NCBI RefSeq assembly: GCF_027579695.1
Contig: NC_083587.1
Coordinates: 44,135,732-44,199,731, forward strand
DNA length: 64,000 nucleotides
Source of the DNA: Neoarius graeffei
Taxonomy: Eukaryota > Chordata > Actinopteri > Siluriformes > Ariidae
Reading direction: 5' to 3'
The notes beneath the pieces were generated by a model that was not told the DNA's origin, did not search any database, and saw only the letters and a program-made list of their open reading frames with translations. Every line of letters starts with the position of its first letter. Position 1 is the stretch's first letter. Of this stretch, positions 34,277 through 44,597 are shown piece after piece. A program made the translations under genes and the position numbers.

Positions 34277-35209
34277 CTCCGTCAGAAATATTTTGTTCTG
34301 ATCACTGAAGACAGGACGTAAGTAAACATAAATTGGTGTAGTGTAGCAGGACTTTGGAAGAGCAGACACCCTCACAGCTTCCTTTACAATACCCCGGACA
34401 AACAGAGCTGCTTCAGGTTGTTCCCTCAGACTGACCTTCAAATATGCTGAGGGATATAAAGCTGTACTGGACTCCCACAGCCAAAGGAGCGCATTGTTGC
34501 GGCATTTCTCAATCACTGGACATTCACCTGTGTAGCCTGGTTCATCCCAACTATAGTTGTAGCAATCTGGAAACAGGTAGAAGCCCCAGAGGTAATTTGG
34601 ACGCAGTTTGATTCCCAGCTGCATGGTTTTCTCCATGTACGCCTTAGCTGCATTCTGAAATTGCTGCATAGCAACAGAAGTAGTCTCACTGGATGACAGA
34701 AGTGGATTAATTTCCTTTGCATACTGAAAGGAAAGCTTCCGATAAATGTTTTTGGAGGCCCAATTCCTGGCCCACAGTGGACACCATTGCTCCCAGTCAA
34801 TCACAGCCAATCCTGGGGTGACCTTAGGAACATACTGGATGATATCATTATAGGCTTTCACAAGACTGGCTGTCAGGTTTCCTTTATGTGGAATGCCGCC
34901 ATTAAACTGCCTCCCTGAACTAGGCTCTGTGTATGGATATAGTCCAAGCCGATTGGAGTAGAAGAGGAAAAGAAACTGATTAGGTTCACTGGCTGGTGTG
35001 GTTGCTGCTTGAAAACTAGAAAAGTCCAATGGAATCTTGAGGTTTCGGCACACATGCGTAGGTGCATTCCATATGACTGCAAAAGGTATATCCTTAAAGA
35101 TTGGAGCAGCTGTGAAAGGAAGAGACAAGGCAGTGCCGAGGTAGATGTTTACAGAAAGTGTTAAAATGAGCAGGCAAAAACGATGTCCTCTCTCAATGGG
35201 ATGACACAT
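34277..35209 (-). CDS. spam1: hyaluronidase copy 2, coding exon 1
   Basis: ATG 35209 (MCHPIERGHR) to GAG|GTGAGATG at 34277: 933 nt, 311 aa, same length as copy 1. Signal peptide at about residues 11-30. Catalytic Asp138 and Glu140 are kept in VIDWEQWCPLW, but the Arg143 of copy 1 (WRPLW, as in most family members) is Cys here. GFYLFPDCYNY and LLWLWESSTALYPSAYL are kept. I count about 35 residue differences from copy 1 in this exon (near 89% identity), whereas exons 2 and 3 hardly differ. The open frame is intact. Catalytic strength may be altered by R143C; that is an inference from conservation. Confidence 0.93.
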
Positions 35210-35472
35210 TGTCACACCCTAAAACCAATGAACAGCAACATACAATACATAGGGATTAAAATAACAAAAATATTGTCAATGTATAAAATAATCATGCAAA
35301 CATACCATCTAATCTGCTCGAAGCTGAATAAAGCAGCCCATGTCAGTGCAAGTCTTCTAGCATTATATATAATACACACACACACACATACACACATTCC
35401 AGCATCTTATCAAGTATTGTTATATTTGTGATAATACATTTTATGATGATACAGTATTGTTATTGTGTAATT

Positions 35473-35473
<1 letters not shown>

Positions 35474-35537
<64 letters not shown>
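35474..35537. repeat. (AC)n microsatellite
   Basis: About 31 AC units upstream of hyaluronidase copy 2. Confidence 0.95.
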
Positions 35538-35539
35538 AC

Positions 35540-36635
35540 TGTCTAGGCAGGTTCCAGTTGGTCTAATAAATTTTGTTTGTAAAAGGCTATGCAGAGGACT
35601 GTTTAGAATGAGGAGAAGTAAAGGCCTTGATAGATTAACAAGCAAAACTCTATGTGCTCAAATATTGATAAGGAGAGAAGTTGAAATATTTCTAGGGTCA
35701 GCTTGATCTGGTTGCTTTAGATAACCTAGAAGGCAAATGGGTGTTCTAAAGGGATGGGAAGACATCTAATGTTCATAAAGAGAGTTAACGTGAGTAAGAC
35801 CAAGGAGAAATATAACTGCAAGCATCCCAGCAGGGCATAGTTGCAATGAAAACTTCAAGTCATTTGGTCAACAGCATGGCTGTATACACTTACAACAAGT
35901 TTCATGTCAGTTGACCGAAGCTCAGCCGAGATATGAGCTCACTGCCTGTTTGGTGGCTTTGCTGCCAAATTCAATAGGCTGTGACTGACAAATAGTTTTG
36001 AAAATAAAAAATGTGTCTGATCACTTTTGTGAGGGTTTGTCTGAAGATTATCTGTGCCAATTTGTTGAAGCTTGGGTAAAATTTGTGGCCTGTGAAAATT
36101 TTGAATCTCTGGGATAAAGTCCAATATGGAAGCTGAATTGATTACATTAACTTTACAAATTACCATGTGTTGGTCTTGAGACCTCCCATGGCCAAAACAC
36201 ATTTTTGATTATTGTAGCAACACCCCCTCGTGATCAAATGAAGTAAAATCTTTTGCCCTCCCTGGCAGTGGGGTCCTGAGTCCAAGTTTGGTTTTGATAC
36301 ATCAAAGTGTTGCTGAGATATGACCTCACTTCCTGTTTATCAGCTTCATGCTAAATGTGATTGGCTGTGATGGATGGCTACTTCTGCAAATTGAAAAGTC
36401 AACATACCGTATAACTTTTGTGAGGCTTGAGCCAAAGCTTGGTGAAGATTGGACAAAATTTGTGGACTGTGAAAACTTGCAAGTGTTTCTGATAAAAATC
36501 CAAAATTGTGGAAAATCCAATATGGTGTCTTTTGGGTACATTGAACTGAACTTGAGCCAAGAAATCCAATGGTACCTTATTTTTGCAAATCAGGTGTACA
36601 GTTCAAAACTTACATGCATAGGTATGAGCAAACAC
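35540..36635. repeat. dispersed repeat, class unknown, no gene
   Basis: Internally repetitive: GAGATATGAGCTCACTGCCT / GAGATATGACCTCACTTCCT (35931, 36313), GAAGCTTGGGTAAAATTTGT / AAGCTTGGTGAAGATTGGAC, and CAACACCCCCTCGTGATCAA at 36219. A related piece is CTTTTGCTCATTGTGGCACC at 31700. It looks like a repeat with two diverged internal units. No coding signal. Confidence 0.45.
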
Positions 36636-36639
36636 ATAC

Positions 36640-37130
36640 ACTGATTAGCTATAACATTAAAACCACTGACAGGTGAAGTGAATAACATTGATTATCTCTT
36701 TAGAATGGCACCTGTCAAGGGGTGGGATATATTAGGCAGCAAGAGAACAGTCAGTTCTTGAAATTGATGTGTTTGAAGCAGGAAAAATGGGCAAGCGTAA
36801 GGATCTGAGCAACTTTGACAAGGGCTAAATTATGATGGCGAGGTGACTGGGTCTGAGCATCTCCAAAATGGCACATCTTGTGGGGTGTTCCTGGTATGCA
36901 GTGGTTAGTACCTACCAAAAGTGGTCCAAGGAAGGACAACTGGTGAACCGGTGACAAGATCATGGGTGTCGAAGTCTCAGTGATTTGCATGGGGCACGAA
37001 GGCTAGCCCATATGGTCCAATCCCACAGAAGAGCTACTGTGGCACAAACTACTGAAAAAGTTAATGCTGGCTAAAACAGAAAGGTGGCAGCATTAACTTT
37101 TTCAGCAGTTTGTGCTACAGTAGCTCAGTA
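36640..37130 (+). mobile_element. Tc1-like relic with a terminal hairpin
   Basis: The start ATAACATTAAAACCACTGAC and the transposase beginning MGKRKDLSNFDKG (from ATG 36787; one stop follows) mark another Tc1 family. The stretch ACTGAAAAAGTTAATGCTGG (37051) is followed 30 bp later by its inverse, so the copy ends in a small foldback. The rest of the element is missing. Confidence 0.65.
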
Positions 37131-37504
37131 TGCAGAGATAATTACAATTTTCTGAACTCTCTCTTTGTTCAGGAACCTATACACCAAGTTTGGTGCCTGT
37201 AGCTTATAGTTTTTGCTGCCCAGATATGTTTACAAAAGAAAACAATAGTAATCTTTACTAAAGCAGTAGGGTTCCAGCAGCTTCCTTGTTTCGACCCCAA
37301 ATATCCTTTTTCATAGGTTTTGATTACTTTGAGGACTCTTTTATACCCAGAGACCTGCACTACAGCTCAAATTAGTCAGTGCATCACCCTACCAGAAAGA
37401 ATTACTTCTGGTCAATCTTTGGTAATTGTACTCAGGAATTTTTTACATGGAGATGTTTATGTAACATTTAGCAAGAAGTCTCCAATGTCAGCACTGTGTA
37501 ACAG

Positions 37505-37982
37505 TCGGGGGTAAAGCTGTAACTTTCCTGTCAAATGTGCGAGAGAGACGGACGTATGTGCAGAAGTGTTTATTTGAATGAAGTGCAGATACACAAAAAC
37601 ACAAAGGCAAACAGTCCAAATCAGCAGGCAAGGTCATAAACGGGAAAACAGGCAAAGGGTCGGTCGAGGCACAAACAGGATGTCGGAGGCAAGACAAGAA
37701 CTAGAAACGGGAACAGGAGTCGAGAAATCGGGAAAACCACAAACACAGGAAAAAAGGCTCAGTAATGCGCACTGAACATGGCGCAATACTTCGCAATGCC
37801 TTAGCATCAGCGCAGTCCTTAAATAGCCCAACCCTTAGTTCTCTAATAGAGAACAGGTGCGCCTTGTTCACGGCACGTGTGCTGGAGCTCACTCGGCGCG
37901 TGCACAGCCCGAGGCACGCCTTTTGGTGCACGTGAGTGGGGAGTCAAACTCTTGCTGTTACCAGAGGACCCCCCCCCCACTG
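37505..37982 (-). mobile_element. LTR-like relic (Gypsy type), solo
   Basis: On the minus strand it has a G-run start with TCCTCTGGTAACAGC, GGGCTATTTAAGGACTGCGC as promoter-like, and an A/T-rich downstream part. The ends share an inverted GTAACAGT/ACTGTAAC. No internal region. Borders approximate. Confidence 0.5.
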
Positions 37983-38103
37983 TAACCCTAGCTATGTAAT
38001 AGGCGAGAGGCTGAGGGCTACAGAAACGGAGATCAGCGCCGCCCTATGCACCTCATGGCATGGGAAGGACTTTAGACATTGACAAACGCATTGCAAAAGA
38101 TGT

Positions 38104-38478
38104 CATCTCATCTCATTATCTCTAGCCGCTTTATCCTTCTACAGGGTCGCAGGCAAGCTGGAGCCTATCCCAGCTGACTACGGGCGAAAGGCGGGGTACA
38201 CCCTGGACAAGTCGCCAGGTCATCACAGGGCTGACACATAGACACAGACAACCATTCACACTCACATTCACACCTACGGTCAATTTAGAGTCACCAGTTA
38301 ACCTAACCTGCATGTCTTTGGACTGTGGGGGAAACCGGAGCACCCGGAGGAAACCCACGCGGACACGGGGAGAACATGCAAACTCCGCACAGAAGGGCCC
38401 TCGCCGGCCCCGGGGCTCGAACCCAGGACCTTCTTGCTGTGAGGCGACAGCGCTAACCACTACACCACCGTGCCGCCC
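38104..38478 (-). repeat. DANA-like SINE, full length
   Basis: Minus-strand copy with head GGCGGCACGGTGGTGTAGTG and tail repeats ATGAG. Direct repeat TGCAAAAGATGT at both sides (38092-38103, 38479-38490). Confidence 0.93.
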
Positions 38479-38553
38479 TGCAAAAGATGTGTTGATGTAT
38501 AATAATAATAATAATAATAAGAAGAAGTAGTAGAATATTGACTGGCTTTTATC

Positions 38554-38653
38554 ATGGTATATCAGATGTATTCCATTCAGCTAGAATGATAATGAACTCA
38601 TGTTCAACTCGTTCAGTGTCATGCTAGTTGAATGGAAAATATCTGATATACCA
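38554..38653. repeat. hairpin (inverted repeat) 100 bp
   Basis: TGGTATATCAGATGTATTCC and its inverse GGAAAATATCTGATATACCA enclose AGCTAGAATGA / TCATGCTAGTT. The preceding TATTGACTGGCTTTT (38535) is seen again at 40608, next to another hairpin, so both may belong to one MITE family. Confidence 0.75.
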
Positions 38654-38896
38654 CTCAACGCCAGGCAAAATTATTTAATTGTGTCACTCAGATTTTGGAT
38701 GAAAAATACAAGTTTTTCAGCAGAAGATAAACTTCATATCTTCAAGCCTTGTGACTTTTTTATTATATAGACACATTCACAAACAAAACATACCCAAATT
38801 TATTAAAACAATTCATCGATATCTTATATCACGGTTGTAAGTTGTGTGAAAAATACAAGTGGTATATTTCCCAGTAAAAACACTCGTGTCCATATA

Positions 38897-38898
<2 letters not shown>

Positions 38899-38944
<46 letters not shown>
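38899..38944. repeat. (GT)n microsatellite
   Basis: About 22 GT units directly before a hAT element. Confidence 0.95.
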
Positions 38945-38948
<4 letters not shown>

Positions 38949-38950
38949 AT

Positions 38951-40095
38951 CAGAGGTGGACAAAGTACCCAACTTCATTACTTAAGTCAAAGTACAGATC
39001 CCACTGGTCAAATATTACTCCGATACAAGTGAAAGTTGTACAGTCAAATTTTTACTTAAGTTATAGTACTTGCTTTTAAAAATATTTAAGTATTAAAAAT
39101 ACATTTTCTGTCAATGCATTGTTGTATTATTGCCACGACACTTACAAAACCTAATGCCTCTGAAGCAACTGACTGGATTTACTGACTAACTTGTAGAACC
39201 TGTAGTGCTGAAGCTCCACCTGACATGCTAGCAAACTCTTTTCAAACTCGAAATCATATTGGGTAGCTAACGTTACTAGAAAAAAAAGATTTCTACATTG
39301 TTTATTTGGCAAGATTATGCTAAAGTTAATGTTATTCATGTTAGCGTAACTCCATTTTTACATGCTAACTAAGTGTCCAAGTTAACTAGCTGTGTGTTAA
39401 AGTTAGCTGTGGACAAGGCGATGGCAACTTGACGGGCAAATCCATAGAAAGTCATTTGACAAACCAGACTGCATAGCTATTGCAACGTTATCGCTAGCTC
39501 TAAAAGCACAGACAACTTCACTACAAGCTTTCTCTTTGAATAAAAAGTTTATATACCTCAATATGCTTCTGCAGGTTGGATGGCGAGTTTTTGTAGGCCG
39601 TGATGTGGTTCGTTTTCAGCAAACATTTGAAACAAATCTTTGATCCTTTCTGAAAACTGAAACGTGGGTTCTAGGTATGGCCATGGGTGCGTGCATTCTC
39701 CAGAAAAAGCACCTCCTTACATTCTGCCATCAACTGATCGTGTTCAAATAATACTGCTGAGAAATCATTGAACTTGAGTTTATACAGTCTATGGATGTGA
39801 CATGACCCTAGTGATTACTGATAGACTGTCTCAGTGTCACTTGCGAAAAAAAACCAATCGTGTTTTATAAAAGAAAACAAAAAACATCTACTTTCAAAGC
39901 TGCTTCATAGTAACGAGTAACAAGGAGCTTGACAGAAATGTAGTGGAGTGAAAAGTATGATATTTGCCTTTCAAATGTAGTGAAGTTAAAGTCATAAGTT
40001 AAAAAAAACCCAATACTCAAGTAAAGTACAGATACTCAAAAAGTGTACTTAAGTACAGTACTCAAGTAAATGTACATCGTTACTGTCCACCTCTG
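38951..40095. mobile_element. non-autonomous hAT element, 1145 bp
   Basis: Ends CAGAGGTGGACAAAGTACCC and ACTGTCCACCTCTG are inverted; the 8-bp direct repeat GTAATAAT (38943-38950, 40096-40103) is exact. Subterminal ACTTAAGT motifs (38980, 39055 and inversely 40049) are typical of this fish hAT family. No long frame inside. Confidence 0.95.
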
Positions 40096-40114
40096 GTAAT
40101 AATAATTATAATAC

Positions 40115-40452
40115 ATAGGGCCAAATTACTCAATTCTGATTGGTCAATCAAGGAGGGCTTTTTTCCTTAACACAGGGCCGTATTTCTGAAATGCTATTGG
40201 CTAGTTCGTTGCTTGGTTACGGTTACAAAAATTAGCAAATTTTGTCAATAAAATGGCTTTTGTAAAGAAGTTCCAATAAAATTTTGTAAACCACTTTCAA
40301 AATCCTAGTGTCGTGTCGCTGTGTCATGATGAAAGACGCTTTAGAAACTGATTCAAACGTGCAAGATAGTCTTGCGCCCTGGTTGGTTCAGAAAACGTGA
40401 ATGACAAGTGTTGTGAACTCGAATGGCTTCCGAAGTATGAATTTGGCCCTAT
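40115..40452. mobile_element. small TIR element (MITE)
   Basis: ATAGGGCCAAATT and AATTTGGCCCTAT are exact inverse ends 338 bp apart. No coding region. Confidence 0.6.
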
Positions 40453-40466
40453 ATATTATAAACAAG

Positions 40467-40594
40467 TAATCGTATGATTCCTCGTAAAATTAAGGATCAA
40501 TTTCACTCGTGATTTCAAAGTTTTTCGCAATTTTCAAAACTTCGAAATCACTCGTGAAATTAATCCTTAATTTTACTCGGCCCCATACAATTAT
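40467..40594. repeat. hairpin of 128 bp
   Basis: CGTAAAATTAAGGATCAATTTCAC and the inverse at 40546-40580 (quoted parts: ATCACTCGTGAAATTAATCC) give two ~55-bp arms around a short loop. Confidence 0.75.
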
Positions 40595-40734
40595 CTATAC
40601 TAATGATATTGACTGGCTTTTTTCATGTACTACGTTTACCTTTATTTTGTACTATACCGGGTGTTTTTGCACTATATTGCCTTTACCTTGTATTACTTCT
40701 TTCACCTATTTATTTATTTGTAATTGGCATGCAT

Positions 40735-41180
40735 GGTGAAAGAAAGCACAACTTTATTCATCACACATTTGTGAAATTCCTTTCTGCATTTAACCCATCT
40801 GAAGCAGTGAACACACACATGAGCAATAAGCGCACACACATATCCAGAGCAGTGGGCAGCCATGCTAACAGTGCCCGGGGAGCAGTTAGGAGTTAGGTGC
40901 CTCGCTCAAGGGCACCTCAGCCCAAGGCCGTCCCATATTAATCTAACCGCATGTCTTTGGACTGTGGGGGAAACCGGAGCACCTGGAGGAAACCCACGCG
41001 GACACGGGGAGAACATGCAAACTCCACACAGAAAGGCCCCTGTCGGCCACTGGGCTCGAACCCAGAACCTTCTTGCTGTGAGGCGACCATGTGAACCATA
41101 CACCACCTAAGAAACTAAGAATTTCATTGTGCAAGTGGACATGTCCTTACTGTGCATATGACAGTAAACACTTTGAACTT
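40735..41180 (-). repeat. SINE with LINE-like tail, diverged DANA relative
   Basis: Minus-strand head GGTTCTGGGTTCGAGCCC and body GTGGAGTTTGCATGTTCTCC are shared with DANA-like SINEs, but the 3' part (AGGTGCCCTTGAGCGAGGCA, then CTGCTCCCCGGGCACTGTTA) is its own. At 41107-41180 a LINE-like end (TTTCATTGTGCAAGTGGACA, TTTGAACTTGAAC) follows on the plus strand. Confidence 0.7.
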
Positions 41181-42130
41181 GAACACGTGTATGTGTGTGT
41201 GAGAGAGAGACAGAGAGATCTGAGATTAGATCTATATTTGAGTTTGGCGTTACTGAGTCACATGACCCGGAAGCTATTGAAAAAACAAAGTGGGCTCAGA
41301 GGTGAGCTAACCCTCCTCTCACTGCTGACAATCGGTGAAGCTGAGGAGGAAGACGCCGCTGGAGCTCGGTTGAATGTCTGTGGAATGTCCAACTTCAAAC
41401 TTTCTTTATCTCGGTATTTACTGGGCCATTTTTTAAGACCGACCCCCCACGCGTGTGCACAATTTGGGCTGCGGTTAATATGTTTAACACGAGATGTGAA
41501 AAAGTTTATTCCATATCATGCTTATTCAAATAGCGTCATGGATATGTGGGCGTGGTTAAATGACGTTGCTGCAGAACGGTGGAGTTAAAGCTTATTGATA
41601 TTCATCATGCTCTGTTTGTATGTTTTACCGTTTAACTTTGTTTTTTTTTAATTTAACTTATTTATATTAATTATAAGGTAGTTTTCTTACAGCCAAGGGG
41701 GGGGGGGGGAAGCTAAAACAAGAATCACGCCTCGTATTGTTTTGAAGACGTTTGCAAAAGTATATCTTCCCGTGATGCACTGCGGCACTGAGCCGTTGCA
41801 ATAAAGGTCTAATTCTGAAAGTACTAAACGTGAAAGATGACAGTTTTGTGAGAAATGAGATGCTTTAGATTTGTTTATTATTATAAGGCCTAAATTTACC
41901 GTGCCATTAATCTACCATCATTCAGTCACCTGTCAAGATTTCTCGGTTTATATACCGTGCGGGTGAACAGAACTCCCGGCTGGTCCGAAGGCAGTAAGTA
42001 TTTTCAATTGATTGTGATGGTCAGTTTCAGAATCCTCGTTTCTTCTCTCCCCCTCCCTCTGCCGAACTTGACCAGCTTTTGATTCCTAAGTCTTTTTATT
42101 TAACGCTCGTCATATAACCAGATTTAAATA
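41181..42130. other. no gene seen
   Basis: A 165-codon open frame crosses 41091-41588 but shows no domain and starts inside the SINE. A G-run lies at 41697-41710. Nothing else is recognised. Confidence 0.4.
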
Positions 42131-42134
42131 TATA

Positions 42135-43741
42135 CACAGTGCTGAGCGTAAATGAGTACACCCCCTTTGAAAAGTAACATTTTAAACAATATCTCAATGA
42201 ACACAATTTCCAAAATGTTGACAAGAAAAAGTTTAATATAACATCTGTTTAACTTATAACGTGAAAGTAAGGTTAATAATATAACTTAGATTACACATTT
42301 TTCAGTTTTACTCAAATTAGGGTGGTGCAAAAATGAGTACACCCCACAACAAAAACTACTACATCTAGTACTTTGTATGGCCTCCATGATTTTTAATGAC
42401 AGCACCAAGTCTTCTAGGCATGGAATGAACAAGTTGGTGACATTTTGCAACATCAATCTTTTTCCATTCTTCAACAATGACCTCTTTTAGTGACTGGATG
42501 CTGGATGGAGAGTGATGCTCAACTTGTCTCTTCAGAATTCCCCAAAGAAAATAATTTATTTCCACCACAAAGGTGAAGGCTACAAGAAAATCAGCAAAGC
42601 TTTACTTATCAGTCAGAATACTGTAGCAAAAGTGGTACAAAAATTTAAGAAAGATGGAACTGCAACCATCTCACAGAGACGTCCAGGTCGTCCACGGAAG
42701 TTAACACCTCGACAGGAGCGTCTTCTGATTTGAAGGGTTGAAGAAAATCGGCATGCAAGTTCACTGCAGTTATCTAAAGAAGTAGAAAACCAAACTGGGA
42801 TGACTATTTCCCATGACACAATATGGCGTACACTGCAGAGGAATGGCATGCATGGATGCCGTCCACAAAAGAAGCCTCTCCTAAAGCCCAGGCACAAAAA
42901 AGCCCGCCTAGAGTTTGCCAGGGCCCATGCTGACAAAGATGAAGACTACTGGGACTCTATACTCTGGAGTGATGAGACCAAGATAAATGTTTTTGGAACT
43001 GATGGTTTCAAAACTGTATGGTGTTGCAAAGGTGAGGAATACAAAGAAAAATGCCTGGTGCCTTCAGTGAAACATGGTGGTGGCAGTGTCCTTATGTGGG
43101 GCTGCGTGAGTGCTGCATTTCATTGATGGCATCATGAATTCGCAGATGTATTGCTCTATACTGAAAGAGAAGATGCTACCATCACTCCGTGCCCTTGGTC
43201 ATCGTGCACTTTTCCAAAATGATAATGATCCTAAACACACATCTAAGGCCACTGTTGGATTTCTGAAGAACAGGGTGCAAGTGATTCAGTGGCCAAGTAT
43301 GTCTCCTGATCTGAACCCAATTGAACACCTATGGGGAATTCTGAAGAGACAAGTTGAGCATCACTCTCCATCCAGCATCCAGTCACTAAAAGAGGACATT
43401 GTTGAAGAATGGAAAAAGATTGATGTTGCAAAATGTCGCCAACTTGTTCATTCCATGCCTAGAAGACTTGGTGCAGTCATTAAAAATCATGGAGGCCATA
43501 CAAAGTACTAGATGTAGTAGTTTTTGTTGTGGGGTGTACTCATTTTTGCACCACCCTAATGTGAGTAAAACTGAAAAATGTGTAATCTAAGTTTATATTA
43601 TTAACCTTACTTTCACAGTATAAGTTAAACAGATGTTATATTAAACTTTGTCTTTTCAACATTTTGGAAATTGTGTTCATTGAGATATTGTTTAAAATGT
43701 TACTTTTCAAAAGGGGGTGTACTCCTTTACGCTGAGTACTG
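42135..43741 (+). mobile_element. Tc1-like element, family E, with 3' end inverted onto its 5' end
   Basis: Bounded by TA (42133-42134, 43742-43743). The left ~410 bp (42135-42545) are an inverted copy of the right ~410 bp (43335-43741), including the last 60 or so transposase codons (LKRQVEHHSPSSIQSLKE), which therefore occur on both strands. The original 5' end and first codons are missing. The plus-strand transposase starts abruptly at about 42563 (HHKGEGYKKISKALLISQNT), has a TGA at 42731 and a frameshift near 43113. DDE blocks are LWSDETKINVF, FQNDNDPKHTSK and SPDLNPIEHLWG. Confidence 0.92.
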
Positions 43742-43744
43742 TAA

Positions 43745-44597
43745 ATATACATGGTTGTTGGTTTAAACAATTATCTGATTGGTCAGATGTTTTAGCAGAT
43801 CAGGTCCAGGCCTGGAAAAATCACTCCAGAAGCAATCTCATCAATACTGATAAACCCAAGCCTGAGCTATAGGTATCGTTGTCGGTCTGGTGTGACCACC
43901 ACCAACAAACTGCAGGGGACCAATTTATTCATAGTTATCGGTATTGTGGGACGACTAGGACTTAAAGGACATTACATGGACTTGGGAACACTTCGGAACT
44001 TATCGTGTCGGAGGAAGAACTACTATATTGAATTGCATGACATTCTTTTGCATTGCATCATATCGTATCATATTTAATCACATTGTGTTGAATCAAATCG
44101 TGACAAATTCCACTGCATCACCTCGGGGTGAATCGTATCATATCGTATTAGTAGTTTCTTTAGAAGACTCTAATTTATTGGATCATTAGCAATGCATTGA
44201 GATGTGGACTGCGTTGGCATGACGGAGATGCTGCACTGATGGTGTGTGACTATCAGTATGAAAGTGGAACGATATTCTTTAATCGTTTATTCAGCACAGG
44301 CAATTTGTGACATAACTGATTCCCATGCCAGCTCTGTGTGGGTACCAGTAGCCTGCTGTACTAGACTGTTGCATAATGGCTGATCACTGCCAATTGTGCA
44401 GGTTACGGTATGCGACGGCCGACCAATGCTGCAGTTGCAATCACGTTTTCTCAGGGAAATGCATTTCTAGCTGATGTAACTCCTGAGGATAGCAGCAGAA
44501 TAAATTCAGACGACTACAGAAACATTCTGCCTGCCAACTTCTAGAGAAATGCATCCAATCTAGTTGGGAGGAACTTCATCATGCAGCCAGTCAATGA
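43745..44597. other. no gene seen
   Basis: It includes a run of related ATCGTATCATAT motifs (44055-44150). No feature recognised. Confidence 0.4.

Noticed and set aside
35428-35706. 92-codon frame with His-Thr repeats
   Set aside because: Translation of an (AC)n microsatellite.
41091-41588. 165-codon open frame
   Set aside because: It starts inside a SINE, includes a GA-repeat-like RERQRD run and shows no domain or homologue that I know. Chance frame.
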